From Octadecabacter temperatus (GTDB lineage Bacteria; Pseudomonadota; Alphaproteobacteria; Rhodobacterales; Rhodobacteraceae), in assembly GCF_001187845.1 (NCBI RefSeq), contig NZ_CP012160.1, positions 1,736,001 to 1,800,000 on the forward strand: a DNA stretch of 64,000 nt. The letters run 5' to 3'. Made by a program: the position numbers and the translations under genes. This document shows positions 18,294-27,448 of this stretch, one piece after another; position 1 is the stretch's first letter; every line of letters begins with the position of its first letter. The notes beneath the pieces were generated by a model that was not told the DNA's origin, searched no databases, and was given only the letters and a program-made list of their open reading frames with translations.

Positions 18294-18779
18294 ATGCTGC
18301 GCGCAACACTTTTAGGCACCGCTGTTCTGCTCACGCTTTCGGGCTGCGCACGGATTTCCGAAAGCCGGTTCAATCCTTTTAACTGGTTTGGGAACAGCTC
18401 TGAGGTCGCCGTGGCCGAGCCAAGTGAGGTTCGCCCACTTATTCCAGAAGGTCGCCGTGACGTAACAGTCGATGGTCGTGTTCTAGTTCAAAGCATTACA
18501 TCCCTCAACGTTGATCGCGCACCAAGTGGTGCCATCGTGCGTGCGGTTGGCGTTGCTGAAACGCAGGGCTTCTTTAATGCGGAACTAGTCAGCCGCGGAG
18601 TTGAAAACGGGGTTCTTATGCTTGAGTTCCGCGCCCAAACACCGAACCGCCTAGAAGTGCCGGGCACAACGCGCTCTCGCCAAATCAGCGCAGCTTACGT
18701 CATTGATAGTATTGACCTTTCAGGCATCCGCACAGTTCGCGTTCAAGCGGCTACAAACGCGCGAACATCTGGCCGTTAA
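18294..18779 (+). CDS. Putative outer-membrane lipoprotein
   Basis: 161 residues with a signal peptide and lipobox LSGC (Cys18). The remainder has no recognised domain; a beta-rich region follows (VDGRVLVQSITSLNVDRAPSG to the end). Proteins like this are common and uncharacterised in Rhodobacteraceae. It faces rnd tail to tail with a 7-nt gap and no terminator is evident between them. Confidence 0.75.
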   Translation: MLRATLLGTAVLLTLSGCARISESRFNPFNWFGNSSEVAVAEPSEVRPLIPEGRRDVTVDGRVLVQSITSLNVDRAPSGAIVRAVGVAETQGFFNAELVSRGVENGVLMLEFRAQTPNRLEVPGTTRSRQISAAYVIDSIDLSGIRTVRVQAATNARTSGR

Positions 18780-18786
18780 ACACCTT

Positions 18787-19944
18787 TTATAGCGTAAACG
18801 TAACGACCTTTTCGCCCTTTACGGCCAAGCCGATCTCGCCATTGCAAAGGCGCATGGCATCGTCGCCGAACACCTCTTTGCGCCACCCACGAAGGGCTGC
18901 GACATCGCGAATTCCGCCTGCAATCGCATCCAGATCAGCGCTGTTGGCGATCAACTTTTGGGCCACACCCTCAGTGTCCGCGGCGGATTTAACCAGAACG
19001 CGTAGCATGTCTGCCAAAGCAGGGTTCACCTGAAGTTTCTCACGGTTGGAATCAACGCGCGGCGCATCTTCGGGTTTGACAGCCAAACCAACCTTCACCG
19101 CATTCAAGATACCTTCGGCAATCTCACCACGGCGGGCTTCGCGTAGCAAAAGACGCGAACGGCTAAGGTCTTTTTCAGACGCGGGCTTAGTCGATGCGAT
19201 CTCAACCAAGGCGTCGTCTTTGAACACGCGGTTGCGCGGAATATTGCGGGATTGCGCGTGGTTTTCGCGGAACCGCGCCAATTCGCGTACGATCGACAAA
19301 AACTTGCCCGTGCTTGTGCGTGTCTTCACCCGCTTCCATGCCAAATCTGGGTCGGCTTTGTACGTGGCCGGATCGTTTAGCACGGCCATTTCTTCGGCCA
19401 CCCACTTCTTGCGACCAGACTTATCTAATTGGGCGGACAGAAATTCATAAATGACGCGCAAATGGGTCACGTCAGCCAACGCATAGGTTTGCTGTGCATC
19501 CGTCAGTGGACGGCGCGACCAATCGGTAAAGCGCGAAGACTTATCAACGGAATCCTTAGCGATTTTGCGTACCAGCGTTTCATAGCCGGCCTGTTCACCA
19601 AACCCGCAAACCATCGCAGCGACCTGCGTGTCGAACAACGGCGCGGGAATAACACCTTGATCAATATAAAAAATCTCAAGGTCTTGGCGGGCAGCGTGGA
19701 AAACCTTAACCACGTTTTCATCTTGGAAAAGCGCATAAAGCGGTGCCAGGTCAAGCCCATCAGACAGCGGATCAACCAAAACTGCGTCATCATTTCCATC
19801 ACCCGCATAGGCCAGTTGGATCAGGCAAAGTTTGGAATAATAGGTCCGTTCGCGCAGGAATTCGGTGTCCACGGTCACGTAAGGATATTTAGAGGCCTCG
19901 GCGCAATACGCGGCAAGCTCGGTCGTCGTTGTGATGGTCTTCAT
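18787..19944 (-). CDS. rnd: Ribonuclease D
   Basis: A 385-residue 3'-5' exoribonuclease for tRNA maturation. The DEDDy catalytic set is visible: Asp26 and Glu28 in VDTEFLRE, Asp88 in FHAARQDLE, and Tyr154/Asp158 in TYALADVTHL. A C-terminal HRDC domain follows (from about residue 210). Length matches bacterial RNase D. It stands alone on the minus strand. Confidence 0.95.
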   Translation of the reverse strand: MKTITTTTELAAYCAEASKYPYVTVDTEFLRERTYYSKLCLIQLAYAGDGNDDAVLVDPLSDGLDLAPLYALFQDENVVKVFHAARQDLEIFYIDQGVIPAPLFDTQVAAMVCGFGEQAGYETLVRKIAKDSVDKSSRFTDWSRRPLTDAQQTYALADVTHLRVIYEFLSAQLDKSGRKKWVAEEMAVLNDPATYKADPDLAWKRVKTRTSTGKFLSIVRELARFRENHAQSRNIPRNRVFKDDALVEIASTKPASEKDLSRSRLLLREARRGEIAEGILNAVKVGLAVKPEDAPRVDSNREKLQVNPALADMLRVLVKSAADTEGVAQKLIANSADLDAIAGGIRDVAALRGWRKEVFGDDAMRLCNGEIGLAVKGEKVVTFTL

Positions 19945-20101
19945 CTGGGCCTGTTCATTTGGCTAATGCGGGGTCACCCGCTTCTTGCGCCAATCTAGGG
20001 GAACGGCCACCTAAGTTAAAGCCCACATAAGGGTGCAAAACAGACACAATCTTCGCCAAACGGTTGTAATTGGGTTGATCTGAAAACAATCGAACATCAA
20101 A

Positions 20102-21145
20102 GTGATGACGCTTGCCCGGGGGGGACTGGTCAAAGGCGGCACTTCGGTGGCCACTCTGGAACTATACGTCACGGGCGATGAGATTGGGTTTTACAACTCT
20201 GTTTCTGTCAGCGGTAAAAGCAATGGAACCAAGGTCATCCTTGGCGACACAAATCCGCTTGGCTCATCGACTGACGTGTTCCGGATAGAGATTTCGGGCG
20301 TAAGTGGTTCGGACACTGGGTTCGAGTACGGCATGATCGTTACGGTTTATGCCTACCCCGACACCGCCCCCCCCACACCAATATACACAAGCCAACTGTC
20401 AGATCCCGACGCCTACAATGGGCGCGCAACGTCGGCTGATCACTTTATCTTTGACGGCGTGGGCGACACCGGCTTGGTAATAGACTTAGACGGAATCTCA
20501 ACCGGCGATCACCAAATTGGCCCCGGCATTAGCCCGACCCGCTATCAAGAGTTTGAGTTTTCAAGCCTGTCGACAACCCCACCCGTATTTCCTTGCTTTG
20601 CAAAGGGTACATTGATTGAAACAGATGCAGGGCCAATCGCGGTTGAATCACTGACCATTGGTGATCTTGTGCGCACAATGGACAACGGGTTCCAGCCAAT
20701 TCGATGGATCGGAAACCGCAAGATCAGCGGACGGGCGGACATGGCACCAATCTTGATCCGCGCAGGAGCATTGGGCAATTATCGCAACCTATATGTTTCA
20801 CCGCAACACCGCATGCTCGTGAATGACTGGCGCAGCGAGATGTATTTCGGTGAACCGCAGGTTTTTGTTGCGGCCAAGCACCTCACGAACGATTCCACCA
20901 TTCGCAGTGCACCATGCGACGAAGTCACCTACGTCCACATGAGCTTTGATCAACACGAGGTCATCTATGCTGAGGGCATCCCCTCCGAGAGCTTACATCT
21001 CGGGGCGATGACAATGTCATCCCTAGATCGCGCATCCAAAGCCGAAGTTCTAACCCTGTTCCCAGAGCTTCAAGTCAATGAACCAAGCCCAATTGCCCAC
21101 GCGTGTTTGCGACGTTGGGAAGGTGAACTTTTACAGATTGGCTAG
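20102..21145 (+). CDS. Hint (hedgehog/intein) domain protein
   Basis: About 347 residues. The first ~160 form a beta-rich, Gly/Ser/Asp-rich segment with no recognised fold. A Hint domain starts at Cys165 (PCFAKGTLIET), followed by VESLTIGDLVRTMDNG, IRWIGNRK and SPQHRMLV, the pattern of Rhodobacteraceae Hint_2 proteins often linked to secreted RTX-like polypeptides. The Cys at +1 and the His in SPQH would allow autocleavage in principle. Start uncertain: GTG at 20102 or ATG at 20105, with no strong ribosome site. The 3' end overlaps purN by 4 nt tail to tail. Confidence 0.8.
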   Translation: MMTLARGGLVKGGTSVATLELYVTGDEIGFYNSVSVSGKSNGTKVILGDTNPLGSSTDVFRIEISGVSGSDTGFEYGMIVTVYAYPDTAPPTPIYTSQLSDPDAYNGRATSADHFIFDGVGDTGLVIDLDGISTGDHQIGPGISPTRYQEFEFSSLSTTPPVFPCFAKGTLIETDAGPIAVESLTIGDLVRTMDNGFQPIRWIGNRKISGRADMAPILIRAGALGNYRNLYVSPQHRMLVNDWRSEMYFGEPQVFVAAKHLTNDSTIRSAPCDEVTYVHMSFDQHEVIYAEGIPSESLHLGAMTMSSLDRASKAEVLTLFPELQVNEPSPIAHACLRRWEGELLQIG

Positions 21146-21732
21146 AAACGTATCGGCGTTTTGTCATTCGCTGCAAAGCTGCGCAAAACAGCTGGGTACA
21201 ATTTATGTTCCAATGGAAGCAAACGACTGGCGAGGGTTTCTGGCGTATCACCCTCTTCAATCGCGATACGTGCTTGGCCTAGAACAGGTCCGTCATCCAA
21301 CGCGGCGGTCACTTCATGGACGCTACAACCGTGTTCATTATCCCCCGCCTCAAGCGCACGCGCATGGGTGTGTAGGCCTTTGTACTTGGGCAACAGCGAC
21401 GGATGAATGTTTAACATCCGCCCTTCATAACGCGCAGTGAAGCCTTCTGTCAGGATGCGCATGAACCCCGCAAGGCAGACGATATCAGGCTGATAACCCT
21501 CAAGCGTTTTATGAAGAACTTCCTCGAAGGCACTACGATCATTAGGATAATCACGATGATCGACAGCAGCCGTCGCAATCCCAAGGTCACGCGCTTTCGC
21601 AAGCCCGCCGGCATTAGGATCATTTGAAATCACGACCACCGGACGCGCCGGATGATCGCCAACCATGCTTTGCGCAAGCGCCACCATATTCGAGCCACCA
21701 CCCGAAATCAGGATGGCAACCCGTTTGCTCAT
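21142..21732 (-). CDS. purN: Phosphoribosylglycinamide formyltransferase PurN
   Basis: A 196-residue folate-dependent GAR transformylase (third purine step). Visible are the phosphate-binding ISGGGSNM loop, AGFMRILT, the catalytic Asn/His segment [14 protein letters not shown] and DDGPVLGQ with the catalytic Asp. It overlaps purM by 4 nt (ATGA) and is translated after it. Confidence 0.97.
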   Translation of the reverse strand: MSKRVAILISGGGSNMVALAQSMVGDHPARPVVVISNDPNAGGLAKARDLGIATAAVDHRDYPNDRSAFEEVLHKTLEGYQPDIVCLAGFMRILTEGFTARYEGRMLNIHPSLLPKYKGLHTHARALEAGDNEHGCSVHEVTAALDDGPVLGQARIAIEEGDTPETLASRLLPLEHKLYPAVLRSFAANDKTPIRF

Positions 21733-22781
21733 ACCAATGAGCCTGTGTAGCTGACGCCCTCGCCCGCAACGATCTCACCGATTACTGCCACGCTGTGGCC
21801 TGCGGCTTCAAAGGTGTTGCCGATGGCCTGCGCTTTGTCGCGCTTCACAACAGCGACCATGCCCATCCCGCAGTTGAAGGTCTTAAGCATTTCAGCTTCA
21901 TCCAAGCCGCCCTGCTCAGCCAACCATTTGAACACGGGTGGCAAAGGCCATGCATTCAGTTCGACGTTCGCACCAAGCCCTTCAGGCAAGACGCGCGGCA
22001 GGTTTTCGGTCAAGCCACCGCCCGTAATGTGGGCAAACGCGTGAACAGCGCCCTCATCTTTCAGTGCCGCAACGCAGCCTTTTACGTAAAGTGTCGTTGG
22101 CGCAAGCAGAGCTTCCCCCAATGTACCAGCACCCCAAGGACAGTCGTCGCCCCAGCCAAGACCGGATTTTTCAACAATCGCACGGACCAAAGAATAGCCG
22201 TTAGAATGCACACCATTGGACGTAATGCCGACCAAAACGTCACCCTCTTCAACACCCGCAGGCAGATCAGCGCCACGTTCCATCGCACCAACGCTGAAGC
22301 CAGCAAGGTCGAAATCACCTTCAGGGTACATGCCGGGCATTTCCGCCGTTTCGCCGCCAATCAATGCACAACCAGACAGCTCACAGCCCTTAGCGATGCC
22401 GTTGATGATGCGTGTTGCTTGTTCAAGTTCAAGCTTGCCAGTCGCGAAATAGTCTAGGAAAAACAGCGGCTCAGCGCCTTGGCAAACCAGATCGTTGACG
22501 CACATGGCAACAAGATCAATCCCAACGCCGTCGACGTTACCCGTATCAATGGCGATGCGCAGTTTGGTACCGACACCGTCCGTCGCCCCCACAAGGATCG
22601 GATCGCTATAACCAGCGCCTTTCAAATCAAACATCGCGCCAAAGCCGCCAAGCCCTGCCATAACACCGGGTCGCGTGGTGCGTTTAGCTGCCGGCTTAAT
22701 GCGTTCTACCAGCGTGTTACCTGCGTCGATATCAACGCCAGCATCCGCATATGTCAGTCCAGTTTTGCTCGTATCGCTCAT
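21729..22781 (-). CDS. purM: Phosphoribosylformylglycinamidine cyclo-ligase PurM
   Basis: A 350-residue AIR synthetase (fifth purine step, ATP dependent). Features include [14 protein letters not shown] at the N-terminus, [10 protein letters not shown] with the ATP-site residues, [18 protein letters not shown] and the [10 protein letters not shown] loop. Length is normal. Start of the purM-purN pair. Confidence 0.97.
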   Translation of the reverse strand: MSDTSKTGLTYADAGVDIDAGNTLVERIKPAAKRTTRPGVMAGLGGFGAMFDLKGAGYSDPILVGATDGVGTKLRIAIDTGNVDGVGIDLVAMCVNDLVCQGAEPLFFLDYFATGKLELEQATRIINGIAKGCELSGCALIGGETAEMPGMYPEGDFDLAGFSVGAMERGADLPAGVEEGDVLVGITSNGVHSNGYSLVRAIVEKSGLGWGDDCPWGAGTLGEALLAPTTLYVKGCVAALKDEGAVHAFAHITGGGLTENLPRVLPEGLGANVELNAWPLPPVFKWLAEQGGLDEAEMLKTFNCGMGMVAVVKRDKAQAIGNTFEAAGHSVAVIGEIVAGEGVSYTGSLV

Positions 22782-22903
22782 CTGCTTTGTCCCCTAGGTC
22801 GCCTTGCCCTGCGCGATACCTCAAAGCCCCCTTGCGAGCAACTACCCTGCGCAGCAGTATTCAATTTCTTGACCAGCACCGCCTAGATCATCATCACTAG
22901 AGC

Positions 22904-23812
22904 ATGGAATTCTTGACCACGTTCATCCGTGATACCTTTGCACTCAATGAAGCGCTCTCCCCGATCTACCTGGGATGTTTCGTTCTGTTCACAGCGTTGG
23001 TTTACTTAGTGCGCCGCGAGAAAGGCAGCTTCATCGCATTCTTAATCCCGCGCGAAATCTGGTCGCACAGATCCATTCGGGTGGATGTGGCGCTCATCGT
23101 CATCAATCGGCTTTTGTCCTTGTTTGGCCTATTTGCGCGGTTTGCAGCTGTACCTGTTGTGGCCACTTGGGTCGCGGAGATGATCCAGCATCCCGCGTTG
23201 TCGGGTTTCAGCCTCTCGCCGTTGGTACTTGCAGGGTTGGTCTTTGTGATAACGGACTTCACGTCGTATTGGATTCACCGCATTCATCACGGCTCAAGGG
23301 TCTTGTGGCCATTACACGCTGTTCATCACAGCGCCTCTGTTCTGACGCCGTTAACCGCCTACCGCACGCATCCTGTCGCCCAGATGGTCACGACAGCGAT
23401 GGCAACTGTCATTTTCGGAGTTGTGTTTGGCGTTTTAGTTGGCGCGTTCAGCCCAGACCTCAGCCTGTATGAAATCGCTGGTGTGAATGCCTTTGTGATC
23501 TTATCCAACTTGACCGTCTCCAATTTTCACCACTCCCACATCTGGGTCAGCTTCGGGCCAATCATTGAGCGATTGATCATCTCCCCTGCACAACATCAAA
23601 TTCACCATTCCGTTAAGCCACGCCACTTCAACCGCAACTACGGGCAGGTCTTAGCTGTTTGGGATTGGATTTTCGGGACCCTCTATATAATTCGCGAAAA
23701 AGAGGTTGTGACCTTTGGTCTAACAGACAAAGCCGACGCGCCCTTGATGACGCACCGGCTTGGCCCCATTCTACTAGATCCATTGCGCCGCGTGTTTCGG
23801 TCAGCGCGCTAG
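22904..23812 (+). CDS. Sterol desaturase / fatty acid hydroxylase family membrane enzyme
   Basis: A 302-residue integral membrane di-iron enzyme. Three histidine clusters of the superfamily are present: HRIHH (125-129), HAVHH (138-142) and, near the end, HQIHH. Four or so hydrophobic helices flank them. Members hydroxylate or desaturate sterols, carotenoids or acyl chains; the substrate is not evident. Divergent from purM, tail to tail with the small gene that follows. Confidence 0.9.
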   Translation: MEFLTTFIRDTFALNEALSPIYLGCFVLFTALVYLVRREKGSFIAFLIPREIWSHRSIRVDVALIVINRLLSLFGLFARFAAVPVVATWVAEMIQHPALSGFSLSPLVLAGLVFVITDFTSYWIHRIHHGSRVLWPLHAVHHSASVLTPLTAYRTHPVAQMVTTAMATVIFGVVFGVLVGAFSPDLSLYEIAGVNAFVILSNLTVSNFHHSHIWVSFGPIIERLIISPAQHQIHHSVKPRHFNRNYGQVLAVWDWIFGTLYIIREKEVVTFGLTDKADAPLMTHRLGPILLDPLRRVFRSAR

Positions 23813-23814
23813 AA

Positions 23815-24045
23815 TCAGAACCTCATGATGAGATCATCGTCGTCATCCGCGTCGGCTTCAGGCGCTTTCGCGCGATCTGAGCTCTGGTTGACCCCATTAA
23901 TAAGCAACACAGCCCCGACCAACAGCAAGAGGATCACAGCCCCATCTGCACCACCGCTAGACGCGGTTGGTGTCGAAACGGGTGCGCCGGCAAAAGCCGA
24001 TGTTGCGAAGCCCATTGAAAGAGCGCTTAAGAAAATTGTCTTCAT
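23815..24045 (-). CDS. Small secreted or membrane-anchored protein with acidic tail
   Basis: A 76-residue protein. It has a cleavable-looking signal peptide (MKTIFLSALSMGFATSAFA), a Gly/Ser linker, one hydrophobic segment (AVILLLLVGAVLLING) and a C-terminal run of five aspartates in DADADDDDDL. The start at 24045 was preferred over the in-frame Met at 24075 because the signal peptide begins there. Function unknown. Confidence 0.6.
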   Translation of the reverse strand: MKTIFLSALSMGFATSAFAGAPVSTPTASSGGADGAVILLLLVGAVLLINGVNQSSDRAKAPEADADDDDDLIMRF

Positions 24046-24131
24046 AATTTTTCCCCAAAAATTTTTAATATCCAAACCATAGGTTCAAAGTCATTTATTC
24101 CAAAGATGTTTTTTGAAACGGGGCGAAACAC

Positions 24132-24159
24132 TTGACCAGCCGTCTCTGTCTGGTAGCAC
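24132..24159 (+). promoter_or_regulatory. Probable sigma-70 promoter of tRNA-Ile
   Basis: TTGACC (24132-24137), a 16-nt spacer and TAGCAC (24154-24159), ending 11 nt before the mature tRNA. Confidence 0.45.
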
Positions 24160-24170
24160 CTGTTTTCGGC

Positions 24171-24247
24171 GGGCCTGTAGCTCAGTTGGTTAGAGCAGAG
24201 CGCTCATAACGCTTTGGTCGTAGGTTCGAGTCCTACCGGGCCTACCA
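24171..24247 (+). tRNA. tRNA with CAU anticodon, most likely tRNA-Ile2 (lysidine type)
   Basis: A 77-nt cloverleaf with encoded CCA. Acceptor GGGCCTG pairs with CGGGCCT (two G-U pairs), followed by a D stem-loop with GCTC, an anticodon stem GAGCG/CGCTT with loop CTCATAA, and a T arm GTAGGTTCGAGTCCTAC. The loop form CTCATAA and the G1 acceptor favour isoleucine (CAU, modified to lysidine) over elongator methionine, which cannot be fully excluded. Initiator tRNA is excluded because the anticodon stem lacks the three G-C pairs. Confidence 0.85.
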
Positions 24248-24276
24248 CCGCGCAATTTGCAAAGGCAAATTCGCGG
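24248..24276. repeat. Hairpin directly after tRNA-Ile, possible terminator
   Basis: CCGCGCAATTTGC / GCAAATTCGCGG around AAAG, one bulged base. It starts on the base after CCA and lacks a T-run. Confidence 0.4.
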
Positions 24277-24359
24277 ATCAGGACGTGGCGCTTTTGCAAG
24301 GCAAACTCACGGTGCCGTTTCCGCAAACGCATCTAATTCCGGTTCAGCGCCAATTCGTA

Positions 24360-25688
24360 TCAACGCGCCAAAACGATTTCTGCCTTCAATCCGCCCATGT
24401 CCGCGCTTTCGCCAAGGCGCAGCAGCCCACCATGCGCGCGTGCAATATCTTCGACAATCGCCAAGCCAAGCCCAACACCAGTGCCTCGGTCTTGGTTGCG
24501 CGCAGGATCAAGGCGTGTGAATGGACGCACGGCGTCTTCTCGTTGCTCAGCTGGAATGCCCGGACCGTCGTCTTCAACACAAAACACCAGCGCTTTTGGC
24601 GTCATCGAAACCGTCAGACGGGCATTGCTGGCATAGCGCAGCGCATTGCCAATAAGGTTTTCAAGCGCGCGTCGGATCGCAAGCGGCCGAAGCGCCACTT
24701 CGCCTCCGCCTTCCATGACCCCGGCCGTAACCGCCTGCCCCATACGTTCGCCGTCAGCCAGAATGGTCGCTGCAAGTGCGATCGGATCCACCATTTCCGC
24801 CTCGCCCTCGGCATCACCACGGGCAAAATCAAGGAATGCATCAAGCAGCCCCTGCATATCATCGACATCGCGCACCAATGGCGCAGCCTCGTCTTCATCC
24901 ATCATCCCCAAGCCAAGCCGAAGCCGCGTCAGCGGCGTGCGTAAATCATGGCTTACACCTGACAACATCATCGTTCTGGTATGGGTTTGGCGCTCAATCC
25001 GGTTGCGCATATCTAAGAATGCGTGACCCGCCGCGCGAACCTCGTTTGCGCCCGCGGGGTGATAGGGCACGACATGTCCGCGTCCGTACTCGGTGGACGC
25101 CGCCGCAAGCCGTTTGATCGGGCGCAACTGATTTCGCAGGTAAAAATAGGCAATCAACGTCATCAATGCGCCAAGCACGATCAGCCAAACCAACAGTTGG
25201 TGGGGGTTGGACGCAGACACACGCCACCGTTGAAATTCAATCAACATCGGTCCGTGTGCGCTGTCAAACCACAACTCAACCCTGCTGGTATTTGGAAGTA
25301 CAACAGGGCCAAGCTCGCTCATGGTTTCGTGCAACGTTCGCTCAACCACGCCCCCCGTTAGGTCAAACCAACGGCGTTCGCCTGATGTCGGCATGCCAGA
25401 CGCAGGGACGGTCAGTGTTAACCCCAGCGGCGTTGCAACGCGTTCCTCAACCGCCATTAGGTCTGTCAAATCCGGTGACGCGTTCACCGCATCTTGCACA
25501 TACTGCAAATCCAGCGACACAGAGCGCGTCATCTGCTCTGTAACTTTTTCGAAATGGCGTTGAACAATGCCAATAGAAATGACCAATTGCAGGGTGACGA
25601 CCGGCAAAACAAGGATCAGCGCCGCCCGCCCATAAAGGGAACGCGGCATGTAATGTTTGAGCCATTTGAAAGACATGCGATAAGCCAT
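24360..25688 (-). CDS. EnvZ-like sensor histidine kinase
   Basis: 442 residues. TM1 about 22-43, periplasmic sensor domain about 44-164, TM2 about 165-184, HAMP domain about 184-236, H-box SGVSHDLRTPLTRL with His247, N-box ENLIGNALRYA, and ATP lid GTGVGLGLAIVEDI. The DLRTPLTRLRL form and short length are EnvZ-like. No response regulator gene is adjacent in this window: the neighbours are tRNA-Ile and a divergent MBL hydrolase, so the OmpR partner must be encoded elsewhere. Confidence 0.88.
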   Translation of the reverse strand: MAYRMSFKWLKHYMPRSLYGRAALILVLPVVTLQLVISIGIVQRHFEKVTEQMTRSVSLDLQYVQDAVNASPDLTDLMAVEERVATPLGLTLTVPASGMPTSGERRWFDLTGGVVERTLHETMSELGPVVLPNTSRVELWFDSAHGPMLIEFQRWRVSASNPHQLLVWLIVLGALMTLIAYFYLRNQLRPIKRLAAASTEYGRGHVVPYHPAGANEVRAAGHAFLDMRNRIERQTHTRTMMLSGVSHDLRTPLTRLRLGLGMMDEDEAAPLVRDVDDMQGLLDAFLDFARGDAEGEAEMVDPIALAATILADGERMGQAVTAGVMEGGGEVALRPLAIRRALENLIGNALRYASNARLTVSMTPKALVFCVEDDGPGIPAEQREDAVRPFTRLDPARNQDRGTGVGLGLAIVEDIARAHGGLLRLGESADMGGLKAEIVLAR

Positions 25689-25729
25689 AACGCGAAGCTA
25701 ATGCGAAATGGCAGACAAGGGAACGCAGT

Positions 25730-26629
25730 ATGAGCAATGAGGCGCCAAAGGCCGGAGTTCCGGTCCAATTGGAAGACGGATTGTCTTGCGTGTTGGCCCC
25801 GAATCCGTCCCCGATGACCTACAGGGGGACGAACACCTACCTTCTCGGAAAAAATAACCTTGCAGTGATCGATCCTGGCCCCTTGGACGACGAACACCTT
25901 GCAGCATTAATAGCCGCAATTGATGGCCGCCCGGTTAGTCATATCCTCGTGACACATAGCCATTTGGACCATTCCCCCCTCGCCCGCGCACTGTCCGAAA
26001 AGACCGCTGCGCCGATCTATGCCTTTGGTGATAGTTATGCTGGCCGTTCGAAGATTATGAAAACTCTCGCGGCATCAGGTGAGATGGGTGGTGGCGAAGG
26101 TGTCGACCATGACTTCACACCAGATATTTTGTTGACCGACGGTGAGGTTATCGACGGAGACGCTTGGACGCTCACCGCGTGCCACACACCGGGACACTTC
26201 GGGAATCATCTCAGCTTTCTGTGGGGCAACGCCGCCTTTACTGGTGATCACTTGATGGGTTGGGCCAGCTCGCTTGTCTCGCCGCCAGATGGTGATCTTA
26301 CGGATTTTATGGCGTCTTGCGCTGCACTTTCGAAAACGGCGATGACTCGCGCCTATTCTGCCCACGGCGCGCCGATTTTTGATGCTCAATCGCGCCTCGC
26401 AGACCTCGTTTCCCACCGTTTGACCCGCGAGGCAGAGATTCTCACCGCGCTAGACAACGGCCCCGCAACATCGGTTGAATTAACCAACCGTATCTACCAC
26501 GACATCCCAAAGCCCTTACTTCCAATGGCGCAACGCAATGTGCTGGCCCATCTTGTGGACCTCATCCAACGCGAAAAAGCCGCATCAATAGGCCCGCTTT
26601 CAGCCTCAGCGCAATTTGTCCTGACGTGA
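25730..26629 (+). CDS. MBL-fold metallo-hydrolase
   Basis: 299 residues. Metal-binding motif THSHLDHS (His76, His78, Asp80, His81), later HTPGHFGNHLSFL and GDHLMGW supply further ligands. A C-terminal winged-helix-like extension (SHRLTREAEILTAL to the end) matches the LACTB2-like subgroup. The substrate could be a thioester, a glutathione thiol or an RNA end. It is divergent from the kinase gene with a 41-bp gap, and lies just before tRNA-Asn. Confidence 0.9.
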   Translation: MSNEAPKAGVPVQLEDGLSCVLAPNPSPMTYRGTNTYLLGKNNLAVIDPGPLDDEHLAALIAAIDGRPVSHILVTHSHLDHSPLARALSEKTAAPIYAFGDSYAGRSKIMKTLAASGEMGGGEGVDHDFTPDILLTDGEVIDGDAWTLTACHTPGHFGNHLSFLWGNAAFTGDHLMGWASSLVSPPDGDLTDFMASCAALSKTAMTRAYSAHGAPIFDAQSRLADLVSHRLTREAEILTALDNGPATSVELTNRIYHDIPKPLLPMAQRNVLAHLVDLIQREKAASIGPLSASAQFVLT

Positions 26630-26693
26630 AGCGAAAAAACCTTTCAACCCCCCTAGACGCGCCAGAATCTCGTGGCTATACGGACCTTGGTTT

Positions 26694-26768
26694 TCCGGCG
26701 TAGCTCAGCGGTAGAGCAGTTGACTGTTAATCAATTTGTCGTAGGTTCGATCCCTACCGCCGGAGCCA
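26694..26768 (+). tRNA. tRNA-Asn (GTT), island integration site
   Basis: A 75-nt cloverleaf with encoded CCA. Acceptor TCCGGCG/CGCCGGA, anticodon arm TTGACTGTTAATCAA with anticodon GTT, T arm GTAGGTTCGATCCCTAC. The last 18 nt recur exactly at 59020-59037, so this tRNA gene was probably the attachment site of the island that follows. Confidence 0.96.
26751..26768 (+). repeat. Left attachment-site repeat (attL) in tRNA-Asn 3' end
   Basis: TCCCTACCGCCGGAGCCA, part of the T arm and acceptor stem plus CCA, identical over 18 nt to 59020-59037 in the same orientation. Bases on either side differ between the two copies. Confidence 0.75.
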
Positions 26769-27448
26769 CATTACTAAATAAAAACAAATACTTAAACGCA
26801 ATTCAGGCTATGTGAACTGTATCGGTATGTATGTGCGCAAGCACTACGGAAGCAAGGTATGTCATATGATTGGCGTTGCACGCCTGCCACAGAGCTGCGC
26901 CTTTAAAGTCGGATAAGCGCTCGCAATGGGGCAGATAGCTGACTTTCGCTGTAGTCTGTTCCAAGGTCAGCTAAGCGGGAAGAAGCGAACCTTCCGGTCT
27001 GCAAGTTTAAAGTCGGCGGACGCACGCCAGGTTTGAACGGTCGTTGTTGGTTTGGATTTCACGCCCTCCTTCTGGAGAAACAGCACCATAACACAGAGCA
27101 AGCACGTATCAGATTAATGCATCATTGAGAATGCAGAGCTGGCCCCGAACTTCAAGGAAATACCTAACATCTAAGGCCAAGCCGACAAGCTGTTGCATTG
27201 GCCCGTCCCAGCGTCGGCATCAGAGAGACAACATACTGCAATCGGCCCTTGCGGTTCTATGACTTAGTTTAAGCCAACGGGCGATGCCGCACGGCAGGGC
27301 GTGTTCGATTGCATAGAGACGTCTTATGACTCAAACCGCATCCACATAAACAACGGCATGCCGTGATCGACCGAAATTGACTCAGGACAGAGCAATTTGA
27401 AAAGGCTGGTATCTGGAAAACTTGGGGTGCCTCAAGTCAAAATCCATT
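26769..27448. other. 680-bp gene-free spacer at left end of the island
   Basis: No intact gene. It holds a degenerate copy of the TTCGCTGC/GCAGCGAA repeat family around 26930-27010 and, at its right side, a decayed transposase tail (separate entry). Stops interrupt all frames. Confidence 0.6.
27268..27381 (+). pseudogene. IS3-family transposase C-terminal remnant
   Basis: One frame reads AARQGVFDCIETSYDSNRIH, then a short stretch ending in a TGA stop, then STEID. This parallels the end of IS3-family transposases (VFDYIE-FYN-RRH-LG-SP-FE), with Y-to-C, F-to-S and a stop replacing the SP pair. Another stop lies upstream at 27265-27267. Too decayed to name the element; resemblance is by eye only. 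Confidence 0.42.

Noticed and set aside
24171..24247. Second island attachment site at tRNA-Ile
   Set aside because: No copy of its 3' end was noticed elsewhere in the window.
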